Positions 42,158 to 53,989 of a stretch of 64,000 nucleotides of DNA are shown here, one piece after another. Source of the stretch: Cornus controversa. Lineage: Eukaryota > Streptophyta > Magnoliopsida > Cornales > Cornaceae. The position numbers were made by a program, and so were the translations under genes. The DNA is taken from positions 42,618,336-42,682,335 of the forward strand of contig CM048849.1 of assembly GCA_026545225.1 (NCBI GenBank), in the 5' to 3' direction. Position 1 is the first letter of the stretch; every line of letters starts with the position of its first letter. The notes under the pieces are model-generated. The model did not search any database. It was given only the letters and a program-made list of their open reading frames with translations, and had not been told where the DNA came from.

Positions 42158-44274
42158 ATTGTAATTTCAGTATTTCATTAATAATTCTTTTTTTTTTGCC
42201 AAGGAAAGAAAAAGTTAGATGATTTGTATAAATAAGAAAAAGGATTTACAACAGTAAAGGAGACAGAAGGCAACAAAAACAAGTTCAGGCATAATAGACA
42301 ACAGAACTAAGAGCAAGACACAACTAAACAACATCAAAGCCCTAAACAAGTTAAACCCAAGCAATATAGGCCCAACACTAAACGGAGCTGCAGGGAACAA
42401 AAAACTAGCAAGCAAAACAGGCCAATTGAAGGTCTCTAACCAAAAACTAATGAACGCCAAAGCAAAACCAACTCATATAAAGAGGGCTTGGGGCTTTAGG
42501 GCAGAAAGAGGGGCTTTGAAAAAAAATTGAGTGGGATTCTGAGAAATTGTTACAGATAACAAAATTGTTACTAATGAGATGTGCCCCTTTTACATTTGGA
42601 ATTTTTTTTATTCAATAAATTTTATTTATCAAATAAGCTTATAATTAAAAAATTATAATAATTTAAATAATTAATGATAAATATAAGTAACATAAACATG
42701 GATAGGAAACCTATGGTTAGACACGAAGTCTAGCGACCCCTAATATAACACTCCTGTACTTTGTTGTGCATCAAAATGATTTCATCTTTAAGAATATAAC
42801 ATCATGATCTTCCTTATATTTTTGCATTCGTGAGTGAAAGGAACGGAAATTGATCAATACGAATGAGATAAAGAGTGTTCGCGAAGTATTTGTGTTCTTC
42901 TAACAATCTGACTGCAAGAATTGTAGAGTATGTGTAGAATCCGTAATCACTTGATGAGGAGTCACATGATTCAGTCTCGGATGTTCAACAATTAGTTCTT
43001 GAGAGAATGAAGTTGTTGTGAGACTGAAATAGAGTTGTGTAACTTTGTTTAGAGATACAAGATTGATTTGATCCACGAAACGGCTATTCTTCATGGTATT
43101 TTCCTCATTGAGGTTTTTACAGGTTTAAAAAATCTGCTGTGTTATTTCCTTTACTTAGCTCTACTTTATTGTTTATTTGTGATTGATTTGGATTTAATTG
43201 CTAATCAATTTGGTAATTTAGTTGATCAAAAAAATCAAGCAAAAAGACTTATTCAACCCTCTACGTCTTAGCAACAACCAATTTTACTAAATTAACTCTC
43301 CAATGTGATCTAGAGAGGTTTAATTGGTCTAATTTTTTCTTTGCAAGTTGGAATTTTTAGTCAATTCATTAATCAAACATGCACACACAAACAATAAAAG
43401 TAAAGATATCTAGCTAAAAGATGATTGGAAATTACATAAATTGATCTTACGACAACCCTATTTCTGCAGAGTCCATAATGTATCAAAGTCTTCAATTTAA
43501 TCGTAATACACCCAGGCTCATTTATATCCGAAGTCTTCAAATGTAGTTTCAAGAGTCCAAAACATTCGTGATTCTATCCTTATGAGCCTTCAGAGTCATC
43601 ATTTTTATGAACTCTTGATATAATCTAATTCCCCTAATACTCATTTCCCCAAATCAAGGCTTCTTTTTATCTATTGGTTAATCTATTTTTGTTTCTATGT
43701 ATATACTGATTTCTTATTCATATTAATACCAAAGTGGCAGCCATGTGTCATGCCACTTTTGGGTGTCAATAGTACCATTTATATGTTTATCGTAGAATAT
43801 TTTTGTAAAAAACGTAGGCTTAAATATGTTATTTTATAATGATCAGTGATGACAAAGAAATAAATTCATTTGTTCAAGGGCATTTTTTATATTTAAAAAA
43901 AAAATGATTTAATAACAATGAGGCCTTTTGAGGGATAGGAGGTTGGTTGTTATTTCTTCAAAGCACATGAGAGGTTGACTTTAATAATTTTAAAATTTTC
44001 ATCTAATGCTAATTACTCCAAATCTCAAAAAATGTCAAAGTAATTTATCTTCTTTTTTTTTTTTTAGGACTAATAGTGTCTTTTTAATTCATGCTTCACC
44101 GTTTCAAGTTTCAGACTGGATTTAATGCTAGCTCTGTCTATCTCATCTCTCTAATATTTTATATGTTATTCAAAACAAATGTTCGGATTGAAGAAAACAA
44201 GCAATTCTCATATGATAAATTGGAGCTAGATCTGATTTTTCAATGGGATCACTTATATATATATATATAATATA
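42158..44274. other. Spacer, no gene recognised
   Basis: AT-rich sequence. Around 43345-43395 a phrase (AAGTTGGAATTTTTAGTCAA, then TTAATCAAACATGCACACAC) resembles the end of the ankyrin 3' flank at 30887 and 58750, so either a third decayed copy or a small shared repeat is present. The open frames (for example 42215-42460) show no domain. Confidence 0.4.
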
Positions 44275-44286
44275 TTAGTTTAAAGA

Positions 44287-44301
44287 ACGTGCAATGCACG
44301 T
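44287..44301 (-). other. Helitron 3' hairpin
   Basis: ACGTGCATTGCACGT, a seven-base-pair palindrome with a single central base, 8 nt before the terminal CTAA. It is the expected position and form of the Helitron transposition terminator. Confidence 0.8.
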
Positions 44302-44815
44302 AAATAAAAAATAAATTAAAATTTTATTATAACATCCAAAACATTCAAAACTATTATAATACATCCAAACACATTAATTAAAACACTCAAAACTATTTTC
44401 ATTATGTAACCAATATAAACTCAATTGTTAAAAAAAATAAAACTATAAGTTAACTATTATTCACATGGAAGGAATCAAGTATAAACTATAAGAAATTTAA
44501 AGGTATAATTCTAATCATTCTTAAACAATCTATTACTATTCTTTTGGAAATTCTCAACACTTTATCCTTTTTATATTTCTGAATTCTTCTTTAAATAAAT
44601 CATTCTCAAGTGAAACTTCTTTCATACCTGCCACCACAAAACTATTTTTGATTATGTCATTTTTACTAATGTTTATCTTGATCATAAAAAGAAACGATTT
44701 TCCTTGCAAGTTGTCACTTTGTCGTAAAATTCATTCATCTCCTCTTCCTACAAAAAGAACAAATTTATTTTAGTAATATTGATACATTTCAAATGAATTG
44801 TTTTATCCATAAATT

Positions 44816-45518
44816 TTATGAGTAAGGAAAAAATATTACATGCCTTTTTAACTGTATTAGCTCATCTAGTGAACAATTTATTAATGATTGAGAATCATCA
44901 AATATTGTTAGATATGCATTATTTGTTATATCTTTGACTCGAAATTGCATCATAAATCTGTATAAATTAGTATACTTCATTGATACATAATAATAAAGAA
45001 TGATATATTTTTCATATTGTAATTTTTTTATAAAAAAAAATAGAATGTTTAAAGATATAATAATACATTTGAAAGCATTTAGCGTATTTTGTTTTGCAAT
45101 TAGTACAACTGAGTCTATCCTTTCATACTTCAACTTTCTTCTTGCATTACTTACATGCATTGTACCATGGTTTGAATGCGTTTTTAATCTCTATAATTTT
45201 TGCTTCAAAAAAATAATGTGTTTTCTGCGAGTTGAGTGATAAAATATATTTTTTTTAACATAAATTAATTATAATCATGTGATACAATAAAGAAAAATTA
45301 AATGAATATATAAAAAAATAATAATAATATAATACCTTGAATACCATTGCGGATTTTCCAATTATGTCTTCAAGTGAAAATTTTTCAGCCTCTTCGAATA
45401 ATTGATATTTTGAACTTGAAATGAAAGCATATATGTCTTTGTCATTTACATTTTCTTCAAACCTGTCAATGCATAATAAATTATTGGAACAATATGTTGT
45501 TGATATGTACAAATACAC
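44816..45518 (-). pseudogene. Helitron-borne RPA70-like fragment
   Basis: Replication protein A large subunit binds single-stranded DNA, and plant Helitrons often carry relatives of it. On the minus strand the pieces, in order, are EKFSLEDIIGKSAMVFK (about 45390-45340, then a GTATTA donor-like site) and a zinc-ribbon stretch reading FKPWYNAC, CKKKVEV, SCTNC across one frameshift (45190-45090). Last comes YRFMMQFRVKDITNNAYLTI followed by FDDSQSLINCSLDELIQL (44960-44850). This is the order of the C-terminal DNA-binding domain C of RPA70 (WYYDAC..C.KK...C..C, then R..RV.D.TG...F..FD). Frameshifts and the short length show decay. Confidence 0.7.
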
Positions 45519-46485
45519 AGATACACAATCATTTATTAAACTTTATTATGGGTTTCATGAACAAAGAAAGTTATTATTTTTGTTTATTTTTTGTTTGATT
45601 TTTTAACTATTGACAGTGGATTAGCTTCCACCAACCATGTCCTACCAGTCATGATATTTTTTAAGTAAAATAAATAATTAAAACCTAATATAAGTAAGAA
45701 GAATAAATAACCAACCAATATCGTAATGCTTTGACTCTTTCAATTTTCATGTTAATTTTTGTAATGCAGATCCCGGTTGTATTTGAAGACCCAAACTTGA
45801 AATATAATATTATTTCTATTTTATATTTATTTAGATATAATAAAAAATATAAAGTGAATAATCTCAATGTTGTGTGATAAGTTACCTTTGAATGTGTTCA
45901 TTGACAAATGTGTAACTGTCATAATAGGTATTTCGTTTATTATCTTAATTATCAAATTTTATTCTTTTCTTTTCAAACATATTCTTCATTATTATAATTA
46001 GTATATCGATGAACATAAATCATTTCCCTTGTAAGTGAAGCTTCCAACATTTGCCTTTTTCTATATAAGTAACAATTGTAAGTTCCTTTTATATTGTAAA
46101 CGATATATTTGATCTTAATATGATAGATTTACACTTCACACAGGTTTATAAGTTTAGTTAAAATATGATATTTAGTGAATACATGCCTACTTTAAAAAAA
46201 TTGGAAACAAAAATAACTACTTTCTTTTGTAGAGAGAGGGAATCCGAAAATAAAAGAAGAGAAAATGGAAGAAAGAAAGTGGATTTTTTTTTTTGGAGAA
46301 CAAAAAGTTAAGGCATATTAATTTTTTCTTCACTTTCAAAGTATTGGCTCGAGTATTATGTTCTCCATTACTTCTCCAAAGAAGAGAGTGAAGATTTAAG
46401 TCCCAACGTGCACCATTTGTTTGGGAGTATATTTACTAATACAAAAAAAAATATCTTTTAATATGTTACCTTCTCTCCTTCTATA

Positions 46486-47139
46486 TAGGGCTGCAACTCG
46501 GGCGGGTTGGGCGGGTTAGAGGTACAACTCGGGCTCAACCCTACATATGAAATGTTGAACCCTAACTCAACCCTAACCCTACTTTCAACCCTAACTACTC
46601 AACCCTAGCCCAACCCATCCTTAAATTTTTAAACTCGGGTTGGCAACTCGGGTTGAGATTTCGGGTTAGAAAGTCGGGTTAATTCGGGTTATCTATATCA
46701 CCAATCTCTATATTGAAAATTTAAAGCGATCTTTAATAAGTTTCATATTATATTACTCCTAAACACACAAAATTAAGAACTTAATGCAAATTTCTAAAAA
46801 ATTACAAACAATTTTTTAGGAAATTAATTATCCAAAGTATTAACATACAATAAATTAAGATTTAAATAAAGAAAGTTGAAAAGAAAAAGGTTATCATAAT
46901 TTGAATATTATATATAATATATTTAAAATAAAAATTATGTATAAAAATAATATTACAATTCGGGTTCGGGTTGGACTCGGGTTGTTGACACCTCAACCCT
47001 AGCTCAACCCTAATTAAGTTCGGGTTGAGATTTTTCAACCCAAGTTCAACCCTAATTGTAAAAATAGTTGCCCAAGCTCGTAAAAAATCGGGTTGGGCTC
47101 GGGTTGAATTCGGGTTGCCCAACCCAAGTTGCACCCCTA
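46486..47139. mobile_element. Non-autonomous hAT element nested in the Helitron
   Basis: Ends TAGGGCTGCAACTCGGG and CCCAAGTTGCACCCCTA are inverted repeats. Flanked by CTTCTATA at 46478-46485 and 47140-47147, an exact 8-bp duplication. Both subterminal regions are packed with CTCGGGTTG / CAACCCTAA motifs in both orientations, about 20 in total, of the kind bound by hAT transposases. No coding region. Confidence 0.92.
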
Positions 47140-47879
47140 CTTCTATATAAGATATATATGACCATCAATGACCGGAATAACATGACTCATTACAGATTTA
47201 ATTTTTATAAAAAAAAATTTGATTTCAAAAGCTAATAGCAAACAATGAATAGAAAAAAAAAATAAAAGAAAAGAACTCACATGTAAGTCGAGACAAAATC
47301 GAATTGAATGGTTGTTGATAAGATCCGAAAGGAAGCTGAGATCTGCGTTGGGAGGAAGAGTGATTTTAAGGTGTTTAGGGTTTTTTTTTGGGTAATTCTA
47401 TTTTTTTAATTTAAAAATAAAAAAGGAAAGGGTTTTGCTTTTTTAAATTTAGAAATTAGAAATAAAAAGAAAGGGTTTTGCTTGGGAAAGAGTTTTGCTT
47501 TAGTAATTCTATTTTTTTTAATTTCAAAATAGTTTTTTTTTTTTAATTTCAAAATAAAAAGGAAAGAATTTTGCTTGGATAGTTCTATTTTTTAATTTAA
47601 AAATAAAAAAAATAGTGTACTAAAACTTAAAAACTCCTTCGTATTTTTAATAGTAGTATAGATATATATATATTTTAACCCTATCACATATCACATGAGT
47701 CACATGACCTTGTTAGATCACTTATACCTTGTGAGTTGTGAATTGAAAAAAAGGCAATACTGGTTCGGGTCTCACTAAAATTTGTATTATTTCAATGTGC
47801 TTAATTATCACTTGGGTAAATAGATGAATTCGAATCTATTCCTGTTACGCAAGGAAGTTCATACAATGAACCTAATTAA

Positions 47880-48046
47880 TTATTCTAAAGACTCTAAATA
47901 GATTAGATGAGAACACTCTGACAATATACAAATAATAAGGTGTGATCTCAGAGTAAAAGTGTTTTATATTAATTAGTATGATTCACTAATGTAGACCACA
48001 ACATCAGTATTGCTCTTTTCAAATTGATCAATGAACAAAAATGCAG
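47880..48046 (+). other. Remnant of intron 2 of ankyrin copy B
   Basis: Aligns with the end of intron 2 of copy A (30010-30102): CACTCTGACAATATACAAAT, AATAAGGTGTGA, GTGTTTTATATTAATTAGTA and TGATTCA occur in the same order. The acceptor ATGCAG|GTAGC is kept. It shows that the exon 3 copy came from genomic duplication, not a retrocopy. Confidence 0.8.
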
Positions 48047-48505
48047 GTAGCAATGGTGGGTGTCCGAAACAAATTCAAATTAAAGAAAACAGGAAGAACA
48101 AAAAGAGACATGAAGCAATTTGCCGGGACCCATTTGATAGTGGTCACACTTATACCGACCGTAACCATTGCAGCTGCTTTCACCATACCAGGTGGCTATG
48201 ACTTGTCTATTACTGCTGTATTTCTCCACATGTTTGCATCCTTCTATGAGAATAGGAGTGTTCACCTCTATGCAGTTGCTCTTATTCTCATTTTAGCTGC
48301 TATGGTAGCAGTGGTGATTGCATTCATGACAGGCTTTTATGTCGTGTTGGCACATTCATCGGGCCTTGCAATCACTATATGTGTTGTTTGTTGCTTCTTT
48401 TTTCCTCCTTTTTTTATTATGCATTTAATATTTTTTGGAGGGACATGGTCAATTGAGCCCAATAAGCCATTAAGAAACTCATTTCCTTGTGGCGTTTGTA
48501 ATTAA
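48047..48505 (+). pseudogene. Ankyrin/PGG copy B, exon 3 remnant (PGG domain)
   Basis: Reads VAMVGVRNKFKLKKTGRTKR, then THLIVVTLIPTVTIAAAF and TIPGGYD. The next about 31 residues of copy A (GSQGPKQGM... to ...DTIAMVF), which include the second membrane segment, are missing. It resumes at SITAVFLHMFASFYE, continues through two hydrophobic stretches and overruns the copy A stop to end at VCN. Exon 2 of copy B was not found anywhere in the window. With exon 1 broken 13 kb upstream this cannot give a normal protein, though the frame here is still open. Confidence 0.92.
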
Positions 48506-48747
48506 TGTTCTAATTGGGTTGTTGTTTAAAATTATATACATTTTACAATTTGATAAACTGTTCTATGAATCTTGTCTTTCGCACTCATTTTATCCTTGCA
48601 ATTGAGCCTTTGGTAAAAATCTTAGTCAATCAACCATAACGTTTGTGCCTATAATGACCTCCCAAGCAGAGGCCAGATCCTCTATATCTACTCTCTAAGT
48701 AACTACAGTTAATAACTAAGACAACGCTTGTGAAAGTTAATATGATC

Positions 48748-48957
48748 TGTTAAAATAAGAAGAAAAGAGATTAAATTATTTATGAATTATATTAATGAAT
48801 GATATATAAAATAATATACAATGAGAGCATATATATATTTAAAAGAAGGAAAACAGGTAGGTGAGTGTTATTCTATACATGATAAGTCCTCAATCATAGA
48901 AATCTTAATTTGATATACAAAAAGGTTAAATATAAAATATACTAATATATTTCAACA
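48748..48957 (-). repeat. Copia 3' LTR
   Basis: 210 bp, TG...CA, uninterrupted. A polypurine tract (GAGTTTGAGAGGAG on the minus strand, 48974-48961) adjoins it on the inner side. It differs from the 5' LTR by scattered substitutions and small indels, so the insertion is not brand new. Confidence 0.93.
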
Positions 48958-49013
48958 CTCCTCTCAAACTCAAATGAGTTATATGACGTCATCTGGAGTT
49001 TGAAAACAAGCTC

Positions 49014-49870
49014 TCAAAAGCGCTCTAGTGGAAGAGATTTGGTGAAAATATCCGCTAGCTGATCATGTGAAGTGATTGACCATAACTCCAAAATATTCTG
49101 AAGTAGATGATAACAGACAAAATAACAATCTATCTCAATGTGTTTGATTCGCTTATAAAAAAAGATCATTGTGTGTAATCTGAATAACACTTTTGTTATC
49201 ACAATAGATTGGAGTAACAGTGGACGAAAAACACATATATCCTAAAGAAGCCATCGTAACCATAAAAACTTAGAAGTAGTATATGCAAGTGCTCTATACT
49301 TGGCCTCAGTGCTAGATCGAGCAATAACAGATTACTTCTTACTACGCTAAGAGATCATCGAGCAATAACGGACTGCTTCTTACTATGCTAAGAGATCATT
49401 GAGTCACCGATAAAGAAATAATATCTAGTAATGGAACAATGATCTGTTGGGTCGCTAGCCCAATCTGCATCAGAATAAGTACGAAGCACCAGTGAAAACT
49501 GATGAGGGAAAAAGAGCCCACGAAATACAATACCCTTGACATAGCGGAGAATATGAAGAACAACAACAAAGTGAGCTGATCTTGGCGAAGCCATGAACTG
49601 ACTGACGGTATGAATAACATGAGAAATATCTAAACGAGTGACAATAAGATATACCGGACTACCAATAAATTGACGATACAGAGTACCATCACGAAGGAGT
49701 TCACCATCATGTGGAGTGAATCTCACATTAGGCTCAAGTGGAGTATCAACAATCTTATTGTTTGTGATGCCAGTTTTGAAAAGAAGATCGGAACAGTACT
49801 TTGCTTGAGTAAGGTAATAGCCATCAGTAGCTCTAGTAATTTCCAGGGTAAGAAAATAATTGAGAGGCAT
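49014..49870 (-). pseudogene. Copia RT end and RNase H remnant
   Basis: Minus strand: LNYFLTLEITRATDGYYLTQ, YCSDLLFKTG, VDTPLEPN, YRQFIGSPVYLIVTRLDISH, then SDADWASDPTDHCSITRYYF of RNase H. Further on (49202-49014) come KRIKHIEIDCYFVC and DQLADIFTKSLPLERF. Between them a 41-bp tandem duplication (units starting at 49321 and 49362) shifts the frame around the SKKQSVIARS segment. RNase H is therefore broken. Confidence 0.92.
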
Positions 49871-49895
49871 TTTTGATATTCATCTGAAAAAGTTC

Positions 49896-50294
49896 TCAAT
49901 GACGGGAAGCAGCCACAACAAGAAGAGTACGAACAAAAGGAAGACGAGCAACAGGCGTAAAAGTCTCAGGATAATCGATGTTATACTCCTGTGTGAACCC
50001 CCTTGCCACAAGTCGGGTTTTATAGCGCTCAACAAGCCCATCTGAACTAGTTTTGATTTTGTAGACACATTTACATCCAATGGCAGACTTCCCTAGAGGC
50101 AAATCAACTAGATCCCATGTTTGAGTTTGGGCAAGTGTATCTAACTTTTCTTTCATTGCTTGTTGCCATAAAGGGTTAGAGAAGGTCTCACGAAAAGTGT
50201 GAGGTTCATGAAAGGTTGCAAGAATATGATAACAATGATAGTCATGAAGATGTACAAGGGAGGTTCTTACCCAAGTGGATCGACGAGGATTCAA
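49896..50294 (-). pseudogene. Copia reverse transcriptase N-terminal part
   Basis: WQQAMKEKLDTLAQTQTWDL, KSAIGCKCVYKIKTSSDG and YKTRLVARGFTQEYNIDYPE are the usual start of copia RT. After AASRH there is a stop in place of Trp, then MNIKNA, and the sequence jumps directly to the LNYFLTLEI segment near the RT end. The middle, including the region of the catalytic YVDD, is deleted. The enzyme cannot be functional. Confidence 0.93.
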
Positions 50295-50388
50295 AATAGT
50301 GGCACATCAGGAGCCTCATATGGGAAATGATTGGAAATCAACTGTAGGAGGGTCAACCATATGTGATGAGCCAGAAGGGTCTAATGAG

Positions 50389-51326
50389 CTAACAAGAGGA
50401 GAATGTATCTAAAGGAGGAATAGGAAATTGGTAATTAAAAATACCAGTGAATTTGGATAAGGTATGAAATATTTTATGTTCCCAAAAAATAATATGACGA
50501 GAAACTCTAAGGCGTCTCACAACTGGATCATAAGACCTATACCCCTTTTGTTCAAGTCCATACCCAAGAAAACAACAGAGTTGAGCACGATGTTGTAATT
50601 TTGTTTGCTCATGAGGATGAAAAAGAACGAAACGAGCACACCCAAAAACTATAAGATTACTATAGTCAGGAACCTGCCCGTAGAGACACTTATAGGGTAT
50701 TTGTTTTTGTAAAAGTAGTGTGGATACACGATTCATGATATAGACATCAGTGAGAGATGTTTCACCCCAAAAAGATGATGGCACAGAAGAAGAAATGACA
50801 AATGATCGAGCCAAATCTAAAATATGTCGAAGTTTTTGTTCAACTCGACCATTTTGTTGTGATGTACTAGGGCAAAAAGAGTGAAAAATAATGCTATAGT
50901 GTTTGGAGATATTTTAAAAATTATTTTGCCTGTATTCCTTAACATTTTTAGAACAAAACGTTTTGATATTTGTGAAAAATTGAGTTGAAACCATTTTGGT
51001 GAAGTCATGAAAGATGTTGAGTAATTCAGAATGATTTTTTTAATTAAAAATATCTAAGTAAATCGTGAAAAATCATCCAGAAATATAACAAAATATTGTG
51101 CCCCTCTCATGGTGGCTACAGGAGATGGTCCCCAAACATCAGAATGAACAAGATCAAAAGGAGAACAAGAAAATGACTTACTTTTATTAAATGGTAAAGC
51201 AGACTGTTTGCCTAGTTGACAAGAAATACAATCAAAAGACTCGGTTTTAACTGATCCTAACAAATCCTTAGATACCAGACTTTTGACTCGAGATACCGAT
51301 GCATGACCCAAACGAGAATTCCACAA
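50389..51326 (-). pseudogene. Copia integrase remnant
   Basis: The first part (51326-51054) has the zinc-binding N-terminus (RLGHAS, then CISCQLGK) and the first catalytic Asp in HSDVWGPSP, up to FVIFLDDFSRFT. After a broken stretch (51050-50820) the last part (50814-50389) reads SSFWGETSLTDVYIMNRVST, LYGQVPDYSNLIVFGCARFV, FLGYGLEQKGYRSYDP. These are standard copia integrase segments. Frame changes separate them. Confidence 0.92.
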
Positions 51327-51501
51327 CTCAAGAGTAGGTATAATACTTCGTGTAGATGCAACTGTGATAGATGAAATAGATAGTTATAAGGAAGAAAACT
51401 CAAATAGTCACTCTATCTTATGGCCTGTCCCAATGATCTGACCTGTCTGGGGATCATGTACAACACAATCATTAGAGAAAAAGATTATATTCAAACCTAG
51501 C

Positions 51502-51693
51502 TCAGTCAATTGACCAAATAGACAAAAGATTAAGAGAAAGTTTGGGAACAAGACAAACATTGGGAACAAACAAATTTGACTGAGAGACAGTACCTATGTG
51601 ACTAATGGCCATAGTGGAGCCATTAGCTATGTGAATAATAGGTGCATGTGATGTAAGAGTCTGAGTAGTGAGTAAAGTATGGTCAGGTGTCAT
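51502..51693 (-). pseudogene. Copia protease remnant
   Basis: Reads HAPIIHIANGSTMAISHIGT and LVPKLSLNLLSIWSID, the segment after the catalytic DSGA of copia protease. The DSGA-containing part just upstream (51700-51790) is in another frame behind stops. Confidence 0.85.
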
Positions 51694-51796
51694 ATAATTA
51701 CATCAAACAGAGTTAAAAACCTATGAATTAAGTGTACTTGGGGTGTGGTTGAGAAAGCTGAGTTAAATGAGCTTGAACCTGATTGTTTGGAAGAAA

Positions 51797-52822
51797 CTAG
51801 TTGATAATTGCCTCCAGATCATCAGCAGAAAATGTAGATGGGGACTCCTCAAAAGGAGTAGTAACTGGTGCAGAAGGAGGAGGATGAGATGATACTATCT
51901 CCGTGGTAGTTATAGTTGCAGCATGGCGAGGTTTAGTAAGTTTGAAGTACTCATCAATTGTATGCCTTGATTTGCGACAGTATCTGCAAAAATATTCACT
52001 GGTTTTGGGTTGAGATGACTGTGCTCGTTGTTTGTTACTACCATTGTGATGAAAAGAAAAAGAATATCTGTTGAATAAAGGCCCAGACTCAAAAGACTGT
52101 GGTTGTGAAGACTGTGGGTGCTCAGATTGAGAAGTAGCAGATGGTGTAGCCAAGACATGGATATGAGTCTGAATCGTAGAATGAAGTGTCTGCAGACGTG
52201 TTTCCTCTCGAACAAGCTCATTAAGAGCTTGATCCAGTGATGGGAGTGGTGAGCGATGAAGAAGCTGACCATGGACAGACTTATAATCATCATGAAAATT
52301 CATCAAAAATTGATAAAGGTGCATCTGATCACGATACTCATAAAAGTTCTTGCTATCTGAGATAACTGTCCATAATAGTTCTAACAAAGCTTGTTGATCC
52401 CAAAGACACTTTATGCGAGCAAAAAACTCATTAATCTTCTGACTGAACTCTTATTTAAGAAGAGAAAGCTGAATCATTAACTAATACTGACAAGCACCAT
52501 TAGAGTCAGAATATCGAAAAGCAAACATGTCCCAAATCTCTTTAGCAGTTTCATAACTTCCAAATTCCATACTAATGGAAGAACTGGAAGTATTGCAGAG
52601 CCATGTGATAATCTTGTGATTATTGCTATTCTAGTCCTCAACACAAGAAGCAAAGACTTTATCTTTCTCATCGGTATTCTTAACAAGAAATTTTCGATCC
52701 CCTATAATGTAGGACCATAGCTTACGTCTTTTAAAAAAGTTGTGCATAGATTGACTCCAAAAAATATAGTTGTCCCCATCAAGTGTAATAGAAATTGGGT
52801 GAGAAATCTCATTTTGAGCCAT
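51797..52822 (-). pseudogene. Copia gag remnant
   Basis: Starts MAQNEISHPISITLDGDNYI (52822), continues FWSQSMHNFFKRRKLWSYII, breaks at a stop near 52630, and continues ETAKEIWDMFAFRYSDSN, FARIKCLWDQQ, LYQFLMNFHDDYKSVHGQLL and TLHSTIQTH. The zinc knuckle reads CRYCRKSRHTIDEY, so the last Cys of CX2CX4HX4C is Tyr. Several stops: a pseudogene. Confidence 0.92.
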
Positions 52823-53368
52823 TTAGAAATTCCAAATGACAAAACAAATTAAAAATTGGAATTAGTGCAAAATTTTAAGCAAGGTAGGGCCATAATTTTT
52901 TTTCAAGTGTTGTTGTTGATGTGGCAATACTGATGATGTGGCAAGAAAATGGCTGACATGGCAGAAAAAGATTATGTGCCAGATGATGTGTCACTGACGT
53001 GGCTGATGAGGTGTTTGATGACGCGTCAAATATTATGAACGTTTGGTGTTGATGTGGACGATGACTTGGTATACCACATGGTAATGACATGGCACTGAAA
53101 GTTGAGTTAGCGATGACTTGGTACACGTGGCAGTGCGTGGCGACGCGTGATGATGCCGAAAAAAAAATATAAGACTCTAGCGGCGCATGGAGGCTTCGTT
53201 TGGGTTGAATTTTACGGCGTCTTGTTCGTCTGGTCGAGTGTTCTGATATGTTCATAAGATCAAAGTGAGTTCCAAAAGATAGATTTTCAGCACCAAATAG
53301 AAAAAAGTTCTCTTTGGATGATGAGAACAATTAAGCGAAAGAAGAAAATGAGAGTTTTGAAAACTCTA

Positions 53369-53507
53369 GCTCAGATACCATGTTAAAATAAGAGAAAAAA
53401 TGACTAAATTATCTTTGAATTATATTAATGAATGGTATACGAAATAATATACAATGAGAGCATATATATAGAAGAAGAAAAAGAGGTAGAGGAGTGTTAT
53501 CCTATAC
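53369..53507 (-). repeat. Copia primer-binding site and first part of 5' LTR
   Basis: On the minus strand the primer site TGGTATCTGAGC (53380-53369), one base off the initiator Met-tRNA complement, directly follows the LTR. The LTR runs from 53381 to 53507 and is interrupted by the foldback element. Its other part is 58608-58694. Confidence 0.92.
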
Positions 53508-53989
53508 GAGACAGGATCGTCTGCCCTATTGGGTATGTGCCCTACCCGGAAGCTACGCCGTTTTAATTAGTTACCCAAAAAAACTTACTTGCCTTCCTCT
53601 TCCTTCACCTTCTTTCACCGGTCACAATGTTTTGTTAGTTTAATATTATATTAATATTTTATAACTATCACTTTTGCTTTCATTCCTTTTAGCTGCACGT
53701 GTAATACTCTAAGTCTCTAACATATTATATTAATATTATATAACTTTTGCTTTTCATTCCTTTTAGCTTAGAAAATTTTTTAATTTTTTATTTTTTTATG
53801 TGCTAGCTACTTATGTTTCAATTGTTATTAATTTTATTATTAAAATATCAATAACTTAAAGTTTAATATTATTATATGATATTTTTTCAATTAATTTCTA
53901 ATTAATTTTTTTTTGTATACATAATCAATGGCTGAATTTTTTTATTTACAAAAAATTATTTCTTAGCACAAAAATGCAATTTTTTTTAG

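Larger units (their letters stand above)
44275..47662 (-). mobile_element. Helitron with RPA-like remnant
   Basis: Helitrons are rolling-circle transposons that insert between A and T. They start 5'-TC and end in a short hairpin followed by CTRR-3'. On the minus strand the 5' end is A|TCTATACTACTATTAAAA at 47662. The 3' end is the hairpin ACGTGCATTGCACGT (44301-44287), eight bases, then CTAA at 44278-44275, followed by T. All four features are present. The element contains a degenerate RPA-like gene, common cargo of plant Helitrons, but no Rep or helicase domain, so it is non-autonomous. A 654-bp hAT element is nested at 46486-47139. It lies between the exon 1 and exon 3 remnants of ankyrin copy B. 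Confidence 0.8.

Noticed and set aside
42215..42460. Hydrophobic 81-codon minus ORF (possible membrane peptide)
   Set aside because: No homology recognised, no start context or splice support, and it lies in spacer next to a TIR element.
46540..47060. Interstitial telomere repeats
   Set aside because: CCCTAA motifs are irregular, occur in both orientations and are confined to the subterminal zones of a hAT element with target duplication.
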